A stretch of DNA of 64,000 bases from Hexactinellida sp. DTS-2022. Taxonomy: Eukaryota; Porifera; Hexactinellida. A program made the position numbers and the translations under genes. Under the pieces are notes generated by a model that searched no databases, had not been told where the DNA came from, and was given only the letters and a program-made list of their open reading frames with translations. Positions 23,641 to 35,104 of the stretch are shown piece after piece; within the stretch, counting starts at the first letter, position 1; the number at the start of each line of letters is the position of its first letter. The DNA lies in NCBI GenBank assembly GCA_028753945.1, contig JAPNXP010000010.1:1987042-2051041 (forward strand), written 5' to 3'.

Positions 23641-24446
23641 TATTTTGTATGAATAATCATTTATAAAGGTAGATATATCGACGCTTTCGCGCTTGTAAAC
23701 AATGAGATATACTCACTAATAGCAGGGTTGCCAACGCTCCCGCTTTTTTGCCTTTTTTTCTCCCATCCTCCCGACCTCCCGCCAAACTTTTAAAACTCCC
23801 GCTTTTTGGGAAATTGTTTCTATATTATTATTTTATGATATATAAGTAAATAACGGGATTTTTTTGCTAAAATTAGTCAAGATACGAGTACCAAGTTTTG
23901 TTCTACTCATGTATACTTGTAAGTAGTTAAGATTATTTAGCCAATTATTAGTACACTGTACTATTATGTTTTAATTCGAATTTGGAAGAAATTATTAAAA
24001 ATATCCCGGATGGCCTTGCGCCTACCCTCCAGAAATTTGTTATACTAGATCCGATGCTGAATTTTTTTCTCATTTAGTTTATATGTCGATATATGCAACT
24101 TCGTGTGGATTAAGTTTACAACACAATTTACAAATCTGATAGCCTAATCTTCATGAAATTCCTTGAAATCTCAAGAAAAATGTTCATAAATTACGAGAAC
24201 TTTCGAAGATTTTTAACTGCTGCTACATCTACGTATATCTGAAAAAAAAAAAATATATTTGTAAAAAAATTATACAGTAGAGCCTCTGAACAACGGACAC
24301 CTTGGGACCGGAAACGTTGTCCGTTATTTAGAGGTTGTCGCTATTTAGAGGTTGCTTTTCTATTAGACATATGCTAAATAAATAAATCCGTGCCACGAGG
24401 GTTGTCCGTTATTTAGAGGTTGTCCGCTATTTGGAGTGTTGTTATG

Positions 24447-24766
24447 AGTATCACCTGGACCTCCAGTAGTGTCCTTGGGAAAGGCACTAGGTGGCAGTAC
24501 GGGCTGACCAGACTACGGGTCTTGGTATTCACAGGCCGGCAGTACGACTGGTAACCATAGTCTAGGACTATGGAGTACATGGGCAGTACGGCACTCGCAG
24601 GAGCTGCGGGCTGGAGCGAGAGGTGCGGCAGTACGCATGGTGGTCGAGGGTTACCCTCCTGATGAGTCTCTGCAATGAGACGAAACCACTGCTCATATCA
24701 TCCCTATGAGGTGGGGTCGGCTAGAGCGGCTAGTCTTCATACTAGTGCGTGGCCTCATCTCATATC
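24447..24766 (+). mobile_element. 320-bp GC-rich structured-RNA element with hammerhead ribozyme
   Basis: Inserted in the pogo-like MITE between imperfect direct repeats agtgttgttatg (24435-24446) and agtgtccgctatg (24767-24779). The empty site at 1-176 reads agtgtccgttatg. A 12-13 bp duplication suggests retroposition, as for a SINE or retrozyme, although no poly(A) or tRNA-like tail is obvious. The nonamer GGCAGTACG recurs at 24493, 24538, 24582 and 24627, spacing 45, 44 and 45. Each interval holds a hairpin-forming sequence, for example ccatagtc/gactatgg at 24555-24573. A hammerhead ribozyme follows at 24640-24689, then another small hairpin (ctcata/tatgag). It has no coding capacity. The composition is far more GC-rich than its surroundings. 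No second copy lies in this window. Confidence 0.7.
24640..24689 (+). ncRNA. Type III hammerhead ribozyme
   Basis: Every conserved position is present. Stem III gtggt/accac is closed by the A15.1-U16.1 pair, with cleavage expected after the C of GTC at 24645. Stem I is gaggg/ccctc with loop tta. The core is CTGATGA (24659-24665). Stem II is gtctc/gagac with loop tgcaat. The core GAA is at 24682-24684. Stem I and stem II are closed by loops and stem III is open, which is the topology of satellite-RNA ribozymes such as sTRSV. It would self-cleave transcripts of the plus strand. All three stems are fully paired, arguing for conservation rather than chance. Confidence 0.9.
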
Positions 24767-25653
24767 AGTGTCCGCTATGGGAGGCTCCACTGTATTTCAT
24801 TAATCTAGCTATTTCGTTTTTGTTGTATTATTGCATACATTGGGTGAATATGAGATACGCGGGAATAAATTTGATAGATAGAACTATCAAAATAAGCGTT
24901 TCCTAATACTAGATATCCAAACATAAAATATAATTATATATTGTATCGTTCTATTCATGATAGATTCAATGAAATGGCATATATTTTGAGTCTCCCGCTT
25001 TTCTCCCGTTTTTTCATCTTCGACCTCCCGATTTTTTGGTAAACTCCCGCCAAAATTGGCAAAATCTCCCGCTTTTTGGTTTTCAGAGTTTGGCAACCTG
25101 CTAATAGTATGTATCAAACTATCAAAGTAAGATTTAATTTAACTAATTTTTAATTGTGTGCAACTGTTTTGAACAAGAGTATTCTGCGATTGGAATAATT
25201 CATCACTATGATATTATTTAACATATTATAATACATAAATAATGATATGGTGGTTCACTAGTAAAAACAAAACGCAGTTATTAGTTAAACAAGAAGTCTT
25301 AAATATATTTCGCTAGAAATACGTAGAAATAAGTCTTCATACGTAGACACGTAGATAGGGGTATATTTACGTAGTCTACGTAAATTTACGGAGACTTGGC
25401 AGCACTGTTCTACACCAATAATTATTTTATAAACAGTCAGGGTTCCTAGCAACATACTAACGTTTGTGGGTGCTTCTACAATACTATTTATATGAAACGA
25501 TATGTTAAGTAAAGAATAGAGCAATTTTTAAAATTTTAATTTCTATAGAGGTGACAAACTCATTAACTAATTAATTTCGGATAATTATGAGGCAATCAAA
25601 AGATACAAATTCTGATTTCGATCTGAATTCCTCACAATCGAACTACTCTAGGT

Positions 25654-26085
25654 CAGAGATGCAGCGGTCTGGACCGGTCTCAGGTTGGTCCGGTCCGCTT
25701 GTTCTCAAGTGCGGTCCGGACCGGTCCAAATTAACGATATAACGGTCTGGACCGTACATCGGTCTGGACCGGTTCATCGGTCTGGACTCATCATAGATTG
25801 GACAAGCGATCGGGTTCAAATCCGTTATTTCCCATTGTTTACAAGCACATACGTAACAAGTATCTTATAAACACAAGTGGATATAATTATCCACTCTACT
25901 TTGCGGTCTGTAACGGTCCAAATAAGGGAAATAACGGTCTGGATCGCTTCATCGGTCTGGACCGGTTCAACGGCCTGGACCGGTCCAGACCGATCCAATA
26001 TTTTGATCATACGGTCTGGACTGTCCAGAAAAAAATCATGACGGTCCGGTCCGGTCCATGAAATTTCCGGACCGCTGCATCTCTG
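25654..26085. repeat. hAT-type MITE, 432 bp, ggtctggaccgg-rich
   Basis: Ends CAGAGATGCAGCGGTC and gaccgctgcatctctg, flanked by CTCTAGGT at 25646-25653 and 26086-26093. The interior is an array of ggtctggaccggt units. Termini are related to the element at 14733. Confidence 0.85.
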
Positions 26086-26370
26086 CTCTAGGTGCTAAAT
26101 GTCTAATCATTACGATCATTTATACTGAGATTCATCCTCATTCCCATTGATGCCACTTGCGCCACAAGTGGCACGTGGCAACGACACTATGCCACTTGAT
26201 AGAATTTTTTGAAAATATCCTAAAATCATTTTTTTTTTAATTTCTAAATATAGCACTAAATGTAGAGTGATTAGTTATTTTAAATAGCCTTCAACATTCT
26301 GCTGAAGAATAATGTGTCTGCATTAAAATACCTCTTGTCCAAATACTTTTGACAAGGGAGTATATATATA

Positions 26371-26952
26371 CGGTCGCGACCGAGCCCTTCGGTCTTGGTC
26401 GCGACAAATCGGTGCGACGCACCTCAAGTTATCGGCCGTTACGTGTCCTTTACTCCTCACTAAACAATTGATTACATAGTTAGCAATATTTGTCATAGTT
26501 ATATAATTATAATACCCGTTTACTAATAATACCCGTTGAAAGCTAACTTCTGAGTTGATTTTGAATTTTGATTAAATTTGTCTACCTATTTGTGTAAACA
26601 ACAACAATAAAGATTCGAGTTATAACTTTAGAAATGCGAAATTGGTGTTCAGCATACTTGTTTACCTATAATACCTGTTGTAAGCAAACTACTAGGAAGA
26701 TTTTGAATTTTCATCAATTTGTTTACCTATTTGTGTCAACAAGAACAAATATTCCTATTACAAATTTATAAACGCGAAATTCGTGTTCAGCATACTTGTT
26801 TACCTATTATAACATTTGTTTACCAATTATAAAATTTCAAAGTAAGTGTATATCACATATATTTTAATGCAGTTTCTTTTTCCCCATCACTTTAATACAA
26901 TCCAAACAAACAAACAAACAAACACACAACAATCGAGATTGAATAATATAGA
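26371..26952 (-). mobile_element. Non-autonomous Helitron, 582 bp
   Basis: On the minus strand it starts TCTATATTATTCAATCTCGA, contains the gtaaacaa/gctgaacac blocks of the 9598 element and ends in a long hairpin (gtcgcgaccaagaccgaagg paired to its complement). It lies beside a TA run. Confidence 0.75.
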
Positions 26953-26955
26953 TAT

Positions 26956-27077
26956 ACAGTGGAACCTCGTTTGTATTAACCGGTGTCATTGGTATTTAAA
27001 AATTTTTAAGGGGACCAAAGTAGGGGGACAGGTAATTCGTCTAATCGTGTACGTAGTAATGAGTACTACTATATAAA
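26956..27077. repeat. pogo-like end fragment
   Basis: TA-CAGTGGAACCTCGTTTG at 26954 marks one end, directly abutting the Helitron at 26952. The other end is not visible and was probably lost to the next Helitron at 27078. Confidence 0.5.
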
Positions 27078-28010
27078 TCTATATTATTAAAATTGGATTG
27101 TTGTGAGTTTGTGGGTCTCTTTGTTTGGTTGTGCGGAATATATCAAAAGATATGGCAGGAAAAGAAACCCATTGATGATATTTGAGATAGAGATTTACTC
27201 CAAGAAAATATAATAGATAAACAAGTATACATATGCTGATAACGAGTTTCGCATTTATGATTATATATGCACATTTATTGGTGTTGTTTACAAAAATATG
27301 TAAACAAATGCTAAAAGTTCAAAATGGACCTAGGGATATAAGATTCCAACGGGTATTAATTAAGCCATCCACGCACGTCCAAAATTTTATCCTCCGTCCT
27401 GACAAATATATTATTTATTAGGCATCGGTACTGTTTAAACAATTTAATATACAATCTACTCCGCACGTTTGGTTCTATACTGTTAAAACATAAGGGTGGG
27501 TGGGTGTATATTATTTGTATGTATGTTCAGAGTTAATTGAAGAAACTGGACGGTTTCAAAATCTGATCTTTGGCAAATTGGGGTAACTTTTGGCGCCCGA
27601 CAACAAGTTGAGTTTTTTTCACCCGAAATTTCTCACACCTCGCCACAGGGGGATATATGGTGGAAATAGGTTGAATTTTCCATGGCAACAGATTTACTAT
27701 TCTTTGTTTCCATTAAACTCAGTATTGCTTGAAACATAGGAATGCTTGTTTTCAAAATTATTGAACAATTATTAATCGTGTTGTGATGATTTCAAGATTA
27801 AAATAAATTCCTCTGGAATTTGATTAATTTAGGTTTCTTATGACCACACACACTTGGAATGTTGAATATTCTCTTTTGCTTTCACATATAAATAGTGATT
27901 TACAAGATACGAGCCTTCGGTCTCGGTCGCGTTGCGACAGATCAGTGCTACGCACTTCAAGTTAACGGCCGCTATGCGGCCTTACTTCTCACAAAACCTA
28001 CTAAGTAATA
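27078..28010. mobile_element. Two Helitron 5' ends and an opposing 3' end
   Basis: A 5' terminus TCTATATTATTAAAATTGGA starts at 27078, with gtaaacaa-type internal blocks. A second subfamily terminus, tctatactgttaaaacat, starts at 27474 and continues through gaagaaactggacggtttc as at 52200. At 27911-27998 an inverted 3' end appears (cgagccttcggtctcggtcg, then cggccgctatgcggcc). Boundaries of the individual pieces are uncertain. Confidence 0.55.
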
Positions 28011-28020
28011 ATTATATATT

Positions 28021-28208
28021 ACTGTGCCGACTATACTATAGTATAGTGGCCCAGTATTAGAATCACTGCCTTTATTATTATTACTGTGCCGACTATACTA
28101 TAGTATAGTGGCCCAGTATTGGAATCACTGCCTTTATTATTATTATTATTTACTGTGCCGACTATACTATAGTATAGTGGCCCAGTATTGGAATCACTGC
28201 CTTTATTA
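28021..28208 (+). repeat. Hairpin-unit array, 3 copies
   Basis: Three copies of actgtgccgactatactata plus gtatagtggcccagtatt and caactgcc-like ends (cactgcctttatt), starting at 28021, 28083 and 28152, spaced by TTA triplets. The unit folds as gcc-actatacta/tagtatagt-ggc. Confidence 0.8.
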
Positions 28209-28950
28209 TTATTATTTATTATTTTATTATTATTTTTTCTCCGTAGACGGTGCCCTGGCCAGAGCTTTATAGTTGATGGGCTGAAACTTGGCATGTAGGT
28301 TCGGAGTCGACGTCTAATTTGCACCTGGGGTTACGATTTTTGATTAACAAATTTTGGACACATCTTTAACACCTTTCAAAATTTGTCTGGTCCATAACTC
28401 AAAATATGTTTTAATATACCCCAAAATTTTATTTAATATTTGGATTCACCATAAAATTCTGCGTCTGATGGGAGAAGAAGATTTTCAATAAAGGGTTTAA
28501 TTTCTGCCATAAATAGGGGTTAAAATTTCTTTATTTACTCACACTTCAATTACTGTAAAACTGTGAAATCTAATTCCATTGTTTCAACTTGTAATATTTA
28601 TATTGATTTAACTTGTTAAATCCTACTCTATTGATTCAACTTGCGATAATTATATTGATTTAACTTATAAATTCCAGCTGGCTTCTATTTAATTCTAGTA
28701 TTACTATACAATGGATTAAATTAAATAATATAATATAAGGAATTTGTTGACTTAATTCAACTCAACCGTGGATAACATTGCTAAAATAAATTACTACTAA
28801 TATATTATATTATCAATACAAAATGAATGAATGGCAATAAACTCTAGATGGTTTATGATAGAAACAAACTTCAAATTCAACAATCGTTCCTTGTGACTCC
28901 GACCACTTAACAAATGGTTCTTCACACCTTGGGCGTTGATGACTTGGCGA

Positions 28951-29265
28951 AAAAAAATCCCAAATTGCAGCATGCGCCGACAGCATGTTCCTTTGGAGGC
29001 ACTATCAATAAACCACCAACAAAATAAAGTGCCACCAAAGGAACATGCGTCGGCACAGGCTGAAATTTGGGATTTTTACTGTGCCGACTATACTATAGTA
29101 TAGTGGCCCAGTATTGGAATCACTGCCTTTATTACTGTGCCGACTATACTATAGTATAGTGGCCCAGTATTAGAATCACTGCCTTTATTATTTTTATTAT
29201 TATTATTACTGTGCCGACTATACTATAGTATAGTGGCCCAGTATTGGAATCACTGCCTATATTTA
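28951..29265 (+). repeat. 120-bp hairpin plus three hairpin units
   Basis: 28951-29077 is a module C hairpin with inverted arms around tcaataaaccaccaacaaaa. It abuts hairpin units starting at 29078, 29134 and 29208. Confidence 0.8.
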
Positions 29266-30582
29266 TATTATTATTATTATTATTATTATTTTTTCTCCGT
29301 AGACGGTACCCTGGCCACACCTTTATACATTGAGGGCTGAAACTTGCCATGTAGATGCGAAGTGCCCTTCTAATTTGCACCTGGGGTTACGATTTTTTAT
29401 TACGAAATTTTGCACACATCTTTAACACCTTTCAAAATTTGTCTGGTCCATAACTCAATATATGCTTTAATAAACCCACAAATTTTATTTCATATTTGGA
29501 TTCACCATAAAATTCTGCGTCTGATGGGAGAAGAAATCTTTCAATAAAGGGGTCAATTTCTGCCATAAATGGGGGTTGAAATTTCTTTGTTTACTCACAC
29601 TTCAATTTCTTTAAAAGTGTTAAATCTAATTCTATTGTTTCAACTTGTAATAATTATATTGATTTAACTTGTTAAATCCTACTCTAGTGATTCAACTTGC
29701 GATAATTATATTGATTTAACTTATAAATTCCAGCTGGCTTCTATTTAATTGTAGTATTACTATACAATGGATTAAATAATATAATATAGTATAAGGAATT
29801 TGTTGACTCAACTCAACCAACCATGGATAACATTGCTAAAATAATTAACAAATAATATAACTTATTATCACTACATAATGAATGAATGGCATTAAACTCA
29901 AGATGGTTTATGATAGAACAGTTAAGATTTTACATTCCACAACAACGACAGAATAAGTGATTATATATATTTCGGCGAGAATATTCTTGCACAATTAATG
30001 TACTGACGTAATTAATTATAATTAATTCCTTTTGTATTTAACTTATAGACGGTTCCAATTGGATTATTGGGGTTATCGAGTACGTGGAATTCAAATATTA
30101 TAGTGAAATTCAATTTAAATTAATAATAATTGCAAATAATTGAACTTAATTTATTTTGCTGTATATAATAATGGTGTTAAATAATTATAAATTAATTAAA
30201 TATTTATACTAATTAGCTAAATTTCATTAATTTCAGAGATGATTCAAGATAGAAACAAACTTTCAATTTATCAATTGGTCATTATGGCACGTGCCACCTA
30301 TACAAGTGGGTCCTGACACCTTGAGGTGATTATGACATCGTCAAAAAAATGTGTTTTTACAATTTTGTTAATTCGATATTTAAAATGGGTTAGTTGATGT
30401 TGGGTGATGACCCAACACTTACATAAAAAATGCTGAGTCATCAGCTATTATATTCTACTCAAACTTGAATATCTCTAGAATGAAGTGATCAAAAACGAAA
30501 CTTACAACTCAATAAGGGTCGTTGCCTTCTGTAACACCTTTTTGAAATAAGTTAACACCTTCATAGTGATGATGACATGGCG

Positions 30583-30714
30583 AAAAAAAATCCAAAATTG
30601 CAGCTTGTGCCGACAGCATGTTCTTTTGGAGGCACTATCAATAAACCACAACCAAAATATAGTGCTCCCAAGGAACATGCGTCGGCACAGGCTGCAATTT
30701 TGGATTTTTTTTTT
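30583..30714. repeat. Module C hairpin, copy 2
   Basis: Arms ccaaaattgcagcttgtgcc and the inverted ggcacaggctgcaattttgg around aataaaccacaaccaaaa. It is followed directly by the next body at tttctccgtagacgg. Confidence 0.8.
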
Positions 30715-31191
30715 TCTCCGTAGACGGTGCCCTGGCCTGAGCTTTATAGTTGATGGGCTGAAACTTGGCATGTAGGTGCGTATGGACCGTCTAATTTGCA
30801 CCTGGGGTTACGATTTTTGATTAACAAATTTTTGACACATCTTTAACACCTTTAAAAGTTTGTCTGGTCCATAACACAAAATATGTTTTACTAAACCCCC
30901 AAATTTTAATTCACATTTGGATTCACCATAAAATTCTGCGTCTGATGGGAGAAGAAAACTTTCAATAAAGAGTTTAATTTCTGCCATAAATGGGGGTTGA
31001 AATTTCTTTGTTTACTCACACTTCAGTTTCAGTATAACTGTTAAATCTAATTCCATTGTTTCAACTTGTAATAATTATATTGATTTAACTTGTTAAATCT
31101 TACTCTATTGATTCAACTTGCGATAATTAAATTGATTTAACTTATAAATTGCAGCTGACTTCTATTTAATTTACCATACAATGGATTAAAT

Positions 31192-31322
31192 AAAAAATCC
31201 AAAATTGCAGCTGTGCCGACGCATGTTCCTTTGGTGGCACTATATTTTGGTGGTGGTTTATTGATAGTGCCTCCAATGGAACATGCTGTCGGCACAGGCT
31301 GCAATTTTGGATTTTTTTTCGC
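31192..31322. repeat. Module C hairpin, copy 3, at the orientation switch
   Basis: Lies between a truncated forward body (30712-31191) and an inverted long body (31323-32580), so it sits at the axis of a larger inverted repeat. Confidence 0.8.
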
Positions 31323-32593
31323 CATGTCATCATCACTATGAAGGTGTTAAACTATTTCAGAAAAGTGATTCAAAAGGCAACGACCCTTAGTGAGTTGGAA
31401 GTTTCGTTTTAGCTCACTTCATTTGAGAGATATTCAAGTTTCAGTAGAATATAATATGTGCTGAGTCAGCATTTTTTAGGTGCCGTTTGGGTATTCACCC
31501 AACTCCTACCAACCCATGCGAATTATTTAATTCACAAAATTGTAAAAATACATTTTTTTGACGATGTCATAATCACCTTAAGGTGTCAAGACCCACTTGT
31601 ATAGGTGGTACCTGGCATAAGGACCAATTGATAAATTGAAAGTTTGTTTCTATCTTGTATCATCTCTGAGATTAATGAAATTTAGCTAATTAGTATAAAT
31701 ATTTAATTAATTTAATAATTATTTAACACAATTATTATATACAGCAAAATAAATTAAGTTCAATTATTTGCAATTATTATTAATTTAAATTGAATTTCAC
31801 TATAATATTTGAATTCCACGCACTCGATAACCCCAATAATCTATTTGGAACCATCTCTATACGGTAAACACAGAGCGAATTAATTAGAATTAAATATGTC
31901 AGTACATTAATTGTGCAAGAATAGTCTCGCCGAAATAAATATAATCACTTAATCTGTCGTTGTTGTGGTATGTAAAATCTTAACGGTTCTATCATAAACC
32001 ATCTTTAGTTTAATGCCATTCATTCATTACTTATTGATAATAAATAAAATTATTAGTTATTTATTTTAGCAATGTTATCCACGGTGATTTGAGTTTAGTC
32101 AACAAATTCCTTATATCATTATATTTTATTTAATCCATTGTATAGTAATACTAGAATTAAATAGAAGCCAGCTGGAATTTATAAGTTGAATCAATATAAT
32201 TATCGCAAGTTGAATCACTAGAGTAGGATTTAACAAGTTAAATCAATATAATTATTACAAGTGAAATTGAAGTGTGAGTAAACAAAGAAATTTCAACCCC
32301 CATTTATGGCAGAAATTAAACCATTTATTGAAAATTTTCTTTACCCTTCAGACGCAGAATTTTATGGTGAATCCAAATATGAAATAAAATTTGGGGGTTT
32401 AGTAAAACAATTTTTGAGTTATGGACCAGACAAAATTTGAAAGGTGTTAAAGATGTGTAAAAAATTTGTTAATCAAAAATCGTAACCCCAGGTGCAAATT
32501 AGACGGTCCTATCGCACCTACATGCCAAGTTTTAGCCCATCAACTCTAAAGCTCTGGCCAGGGCACCGTCTACGGAGAAAAAAAAAAATAATA

Positions 32594-32722
32594 AAAATCC
32601 AAAATTGCACCCTGTGCCGACGCATGTTCCTTTGGTGGCACTATATTTTATTGGTTGGTTATTGATAGTGCCTCCAAAGGAGCATGCTGTCAGCACAGGG
32701 TGCAATTTTGGATTTTTTTTCG
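32594..32722. repeat. Module C hairpin, copy 4
   Basis: Inverted arms tccaaaattgcaccctgtgc / gcacagggtgcaattttgga, between two inverted bodies. The matching ccctg/caggg change in both arms shows that the arms are co-converted or copied together. Confidence 0.8.
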
Positions 32723-33454
32723 CCCAGTCATCAACGCCCAAGGTGTGAAGAACCATTTGTTAATTGGTCGGAGTTACAAGGAACGGTAGATAAATTTGAA
32801 GTAAGTTTCTATCATAAACCATCAAGAGTTTAATGCCATTCATTCATTATGTATTGATAATAAAATATATTATCAGGAATTTATTTTAGCAATGTTATCC
32901 ACGGTTGGTTGAGTTGAGTCAACAAATTCCTTATATTATTATAATTTATTTAATCCATTGTATAGTAATACTAGAATTAAATAGAAGCCAGCTGGAATTC
33001 ACAAGTTAAATCAATATAATTGTAGCAAGTTGAAACAATAGTGTAAGATTTAACAACTTAAATCAATATAAATATTACAAGTTGAAACAATGGAATTAGA
33101 TTTCACAGTTTTACTGAAATTGAAGTGTGAGTAAACAAAGAAATTTCAACCCCCATTTATGGCAGAAATAAAACTCTTTATTAAAAGTTTTCTTCTCCCA
33201 TCAGACGCAAAATTTTATGGTGAATCCAAATATGAAATAAAATTTGGGGGTTTAGTAAAACAATTTTTGAGTTATGGACCAGACAAAATTTGAAAGGTGT
33301 TAAAGATGTGTCAAAAATTTCTTAATCAAAAATCGTGACCCCAGGTGCAAATTAGACGGTCCCTCCGCAACTACATGCCAAGTTTCAGCCCATCAACTAT
33401 AAAGCTCTGGCCAGGGCACCGTCTACGGAGAAAAAATAATAATAAAAATAAAAA

Positions 33455-33825
33455 TAAAGGCAGTGATTCCAATACTGGGCCACTATACTATAGTATAGTC
33501 GGCACAGTAATAATAAAGGCAGTGATTCCAATACTGGGCCACTATACTATAGTATAGTCGGCACAGTAATAACTAACCAAGGCAGTAAGATTAGAACTGG
33601 GCCACTATACTATAGTATAGTCGGCACAGTAATAATATAAATAAAGGCAGTGATTCTAATACTGGGCCACTATACTATAGTATAGTCGGCACAGTAAAAA
33701 AAATCCAAAATTGCAGCTGTGCCGACGCATGTTCCTTTGGTGGCACTATATTTTGTTGGTGGGTCATTGATAGTGCCTCCAAAAGAACATGCTGTCAGCA
33801 CATCTGCAATTTTGGATTTTTTTCC
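33455..33825 (-). repeat. Four inverted hairpin units followed by module C hairpin copy 5
   Basis: Units reading aaaggcagtgattc...ggcacagtaa run from 33455 to 33698, the third diverged (ccaaggcagtaagattagaa). A module C hairpin follows at 33696-33825. Confidence 0.8.
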
Positions 33826-34561
33826 GCCAAGTCATCAACGCCTCAAGGTGTCATGATCCATTTGTTAATTGATCCGAGCCACAAGGACGGGAGATAAATT
33901 TGAAGTTTGTTTCTATCATAAACCATCTTGAGTTTAATGCCATTCATTCATTATGTATTGATAATAAATTATATTATTAGTTATTTATTTTAGCAATGTT
34001 ATCCATGGTTGGTTGAGTTGAGTCAACAAATTCCTTATATTATATTATTTTATTTAATCAATTGTATAGTAATACTAAAATTAAATAGAAGCCAGCTGGA
34101 ATTTATAAGTTAAATCAATATAATTATCGCAAGTTGAATCACTAGCGTAGGATTTAACAAGTTAAATCAATATAATTATTACAAGTTGAAACAATAGAAT
34201 TAGATTTAACACTTTACTGAAATTGAAGTGTCAGTAAACAAAGAAATTTCAACCCCAATTTATGGCAGAAATTGACCCCTTTATTGAAAAATTTCTTCTC
34301 CCATCAGACGCAGAATTTTATGGCGAATCCAAATGTGAAATAAAATTTTGGGGTTTAGTAAAACATTTTTTGAGTTATGGACCAGACAAATTTTGAAAGG
34401 TGTTAAAGATGTGTTAAGAATTTGTTAATACAAAATCGTAACCCCAGGTGCAAATTAGACGTCGACTCCGAATCTACATGCCAAGTTTCAGCCCTCTATG
34501 TATACAGGTGTGGCCAGGGCACCTGCTACGGAGAAATAATAATAATAATAAAAATAATAAT

Positions 34562-34742
34562 AAAGGCAGTGATTCTAATACTGGGCCACTATACTATAGT
34601 ATAGTCGGCACAGTAATAAAGGCAGTGATTCCAATACTGGGCCACTATACTATAGTATAGTCGGCACAGTAAAAATAATAAAAATAATAAAGGCAGTGAT
34701 TCCAATACTGGGCCACTATACTATAGTATAGTTGGCACAGTA
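34562..34742 (-). repeat. Three inverted hairpin units
   Basis: Three copies of aaaggcagtgattc to ggcacagtaa separated by AATAAT repeats. They close the inverted body that ends with gctacggagaaataat. Confidence 0.8.
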
Positions 34743-34976
34743 ATAATATAATACACGTATAAGGAATTTGTTGACTTAATACAACTCAATCGTGGATAAC
34801 AATGCTAATATAAATAACTAATAATATAATTTATTATCAATACATAATGAATGAATGGCATCAAACTCAAGATGGTTTAATATAGAAACAAACTTCAAAT
34901 TTATCTACCGTTCCTTGTGACTCGGACCAATTAACAAATGCTTCTTCACACCTTGGGCGTTGATGACTTGGCGAAG

Positions 34977-35104
34977 AAAAATCCAAAATTGCAGCCTGCG
35001 CCGACAGCATGTTCCTTTGGAGGCACTATCAATAAACAACCAACAAAATATAGTGCCACCAAAGGAACATGCGTCGGCACAGGCTGCAATTTTGGATTTT
35101 TATT
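34977..35104. repeat. Module C hairpin, copy 6
   Basis: Arms with gcctgcgccgacagcatg and catgcgtcggcacaggc, then a TTA array and the next forward body at 35118. Confidence 0.8.

Larger units (their letters stand above)
24275..24792. repeat. pogo-like MITE, complete copy carrying the ribozyme insert
   Basis: TA-CAGTAGAGCCTCTGAAC at the left and gggaggctccactg-TA at the right. Apart from the 320-bp insert it is almost identical to 1-176, so this family was active recently. Confidence 0.8.
23723..25100. mobile_element. Inner hAT-type element with CTCCCGC repeats
   Basis: Left CAGGGTTGCCAACGC, right tttggcaacctg, flanked by CTAATAG at 23716-23722 and 25101-25107. Subterminal gctcccgctttt, cctcccgacctcccgcc and their counterparts near 25000-25080 are shared in direct rather than inverted form. 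No transposase. It contains the pogo-like element 24275-24792. Confidence 0.75.
23068..25407. mobile_element. Outer hAT-type element of the nest
   Basis: Left end CAGTGCTGCCAAGT, right end acttggcagcactg, flanked by TTCTACAC at 23060-23067 and 25408-25415. Subterminal blocks tttacggatg and ctacgtaaatttacgg are also related. Nearly all of its 2.3 kb consists of later insertions; its own sequence has no coding capacity. Confidence 0.85.

Noticed and set aside
24447-24766. tRNA-derived SINE promoter (A and B boxes)
   Set aside because: ggtcgagggttaccc has a loose B-box look but overlaps ribozyme stem I, and no A box at proper spacing was convincing.
30430-30465. Possible second hammerhead (ctgatgactcagc on the minus strand)
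   Set aside because: There is no GAA core partner or cleavable stem III nearby; a chance CTGATGA.
28031-34660. Peptides such as MQIRRRLR...IVGTVI repeated in several places
   Set aside because: Translations of the end of the foldback body and the hairpin unit; they recur because the DNA repeats do, and stop at module borders.
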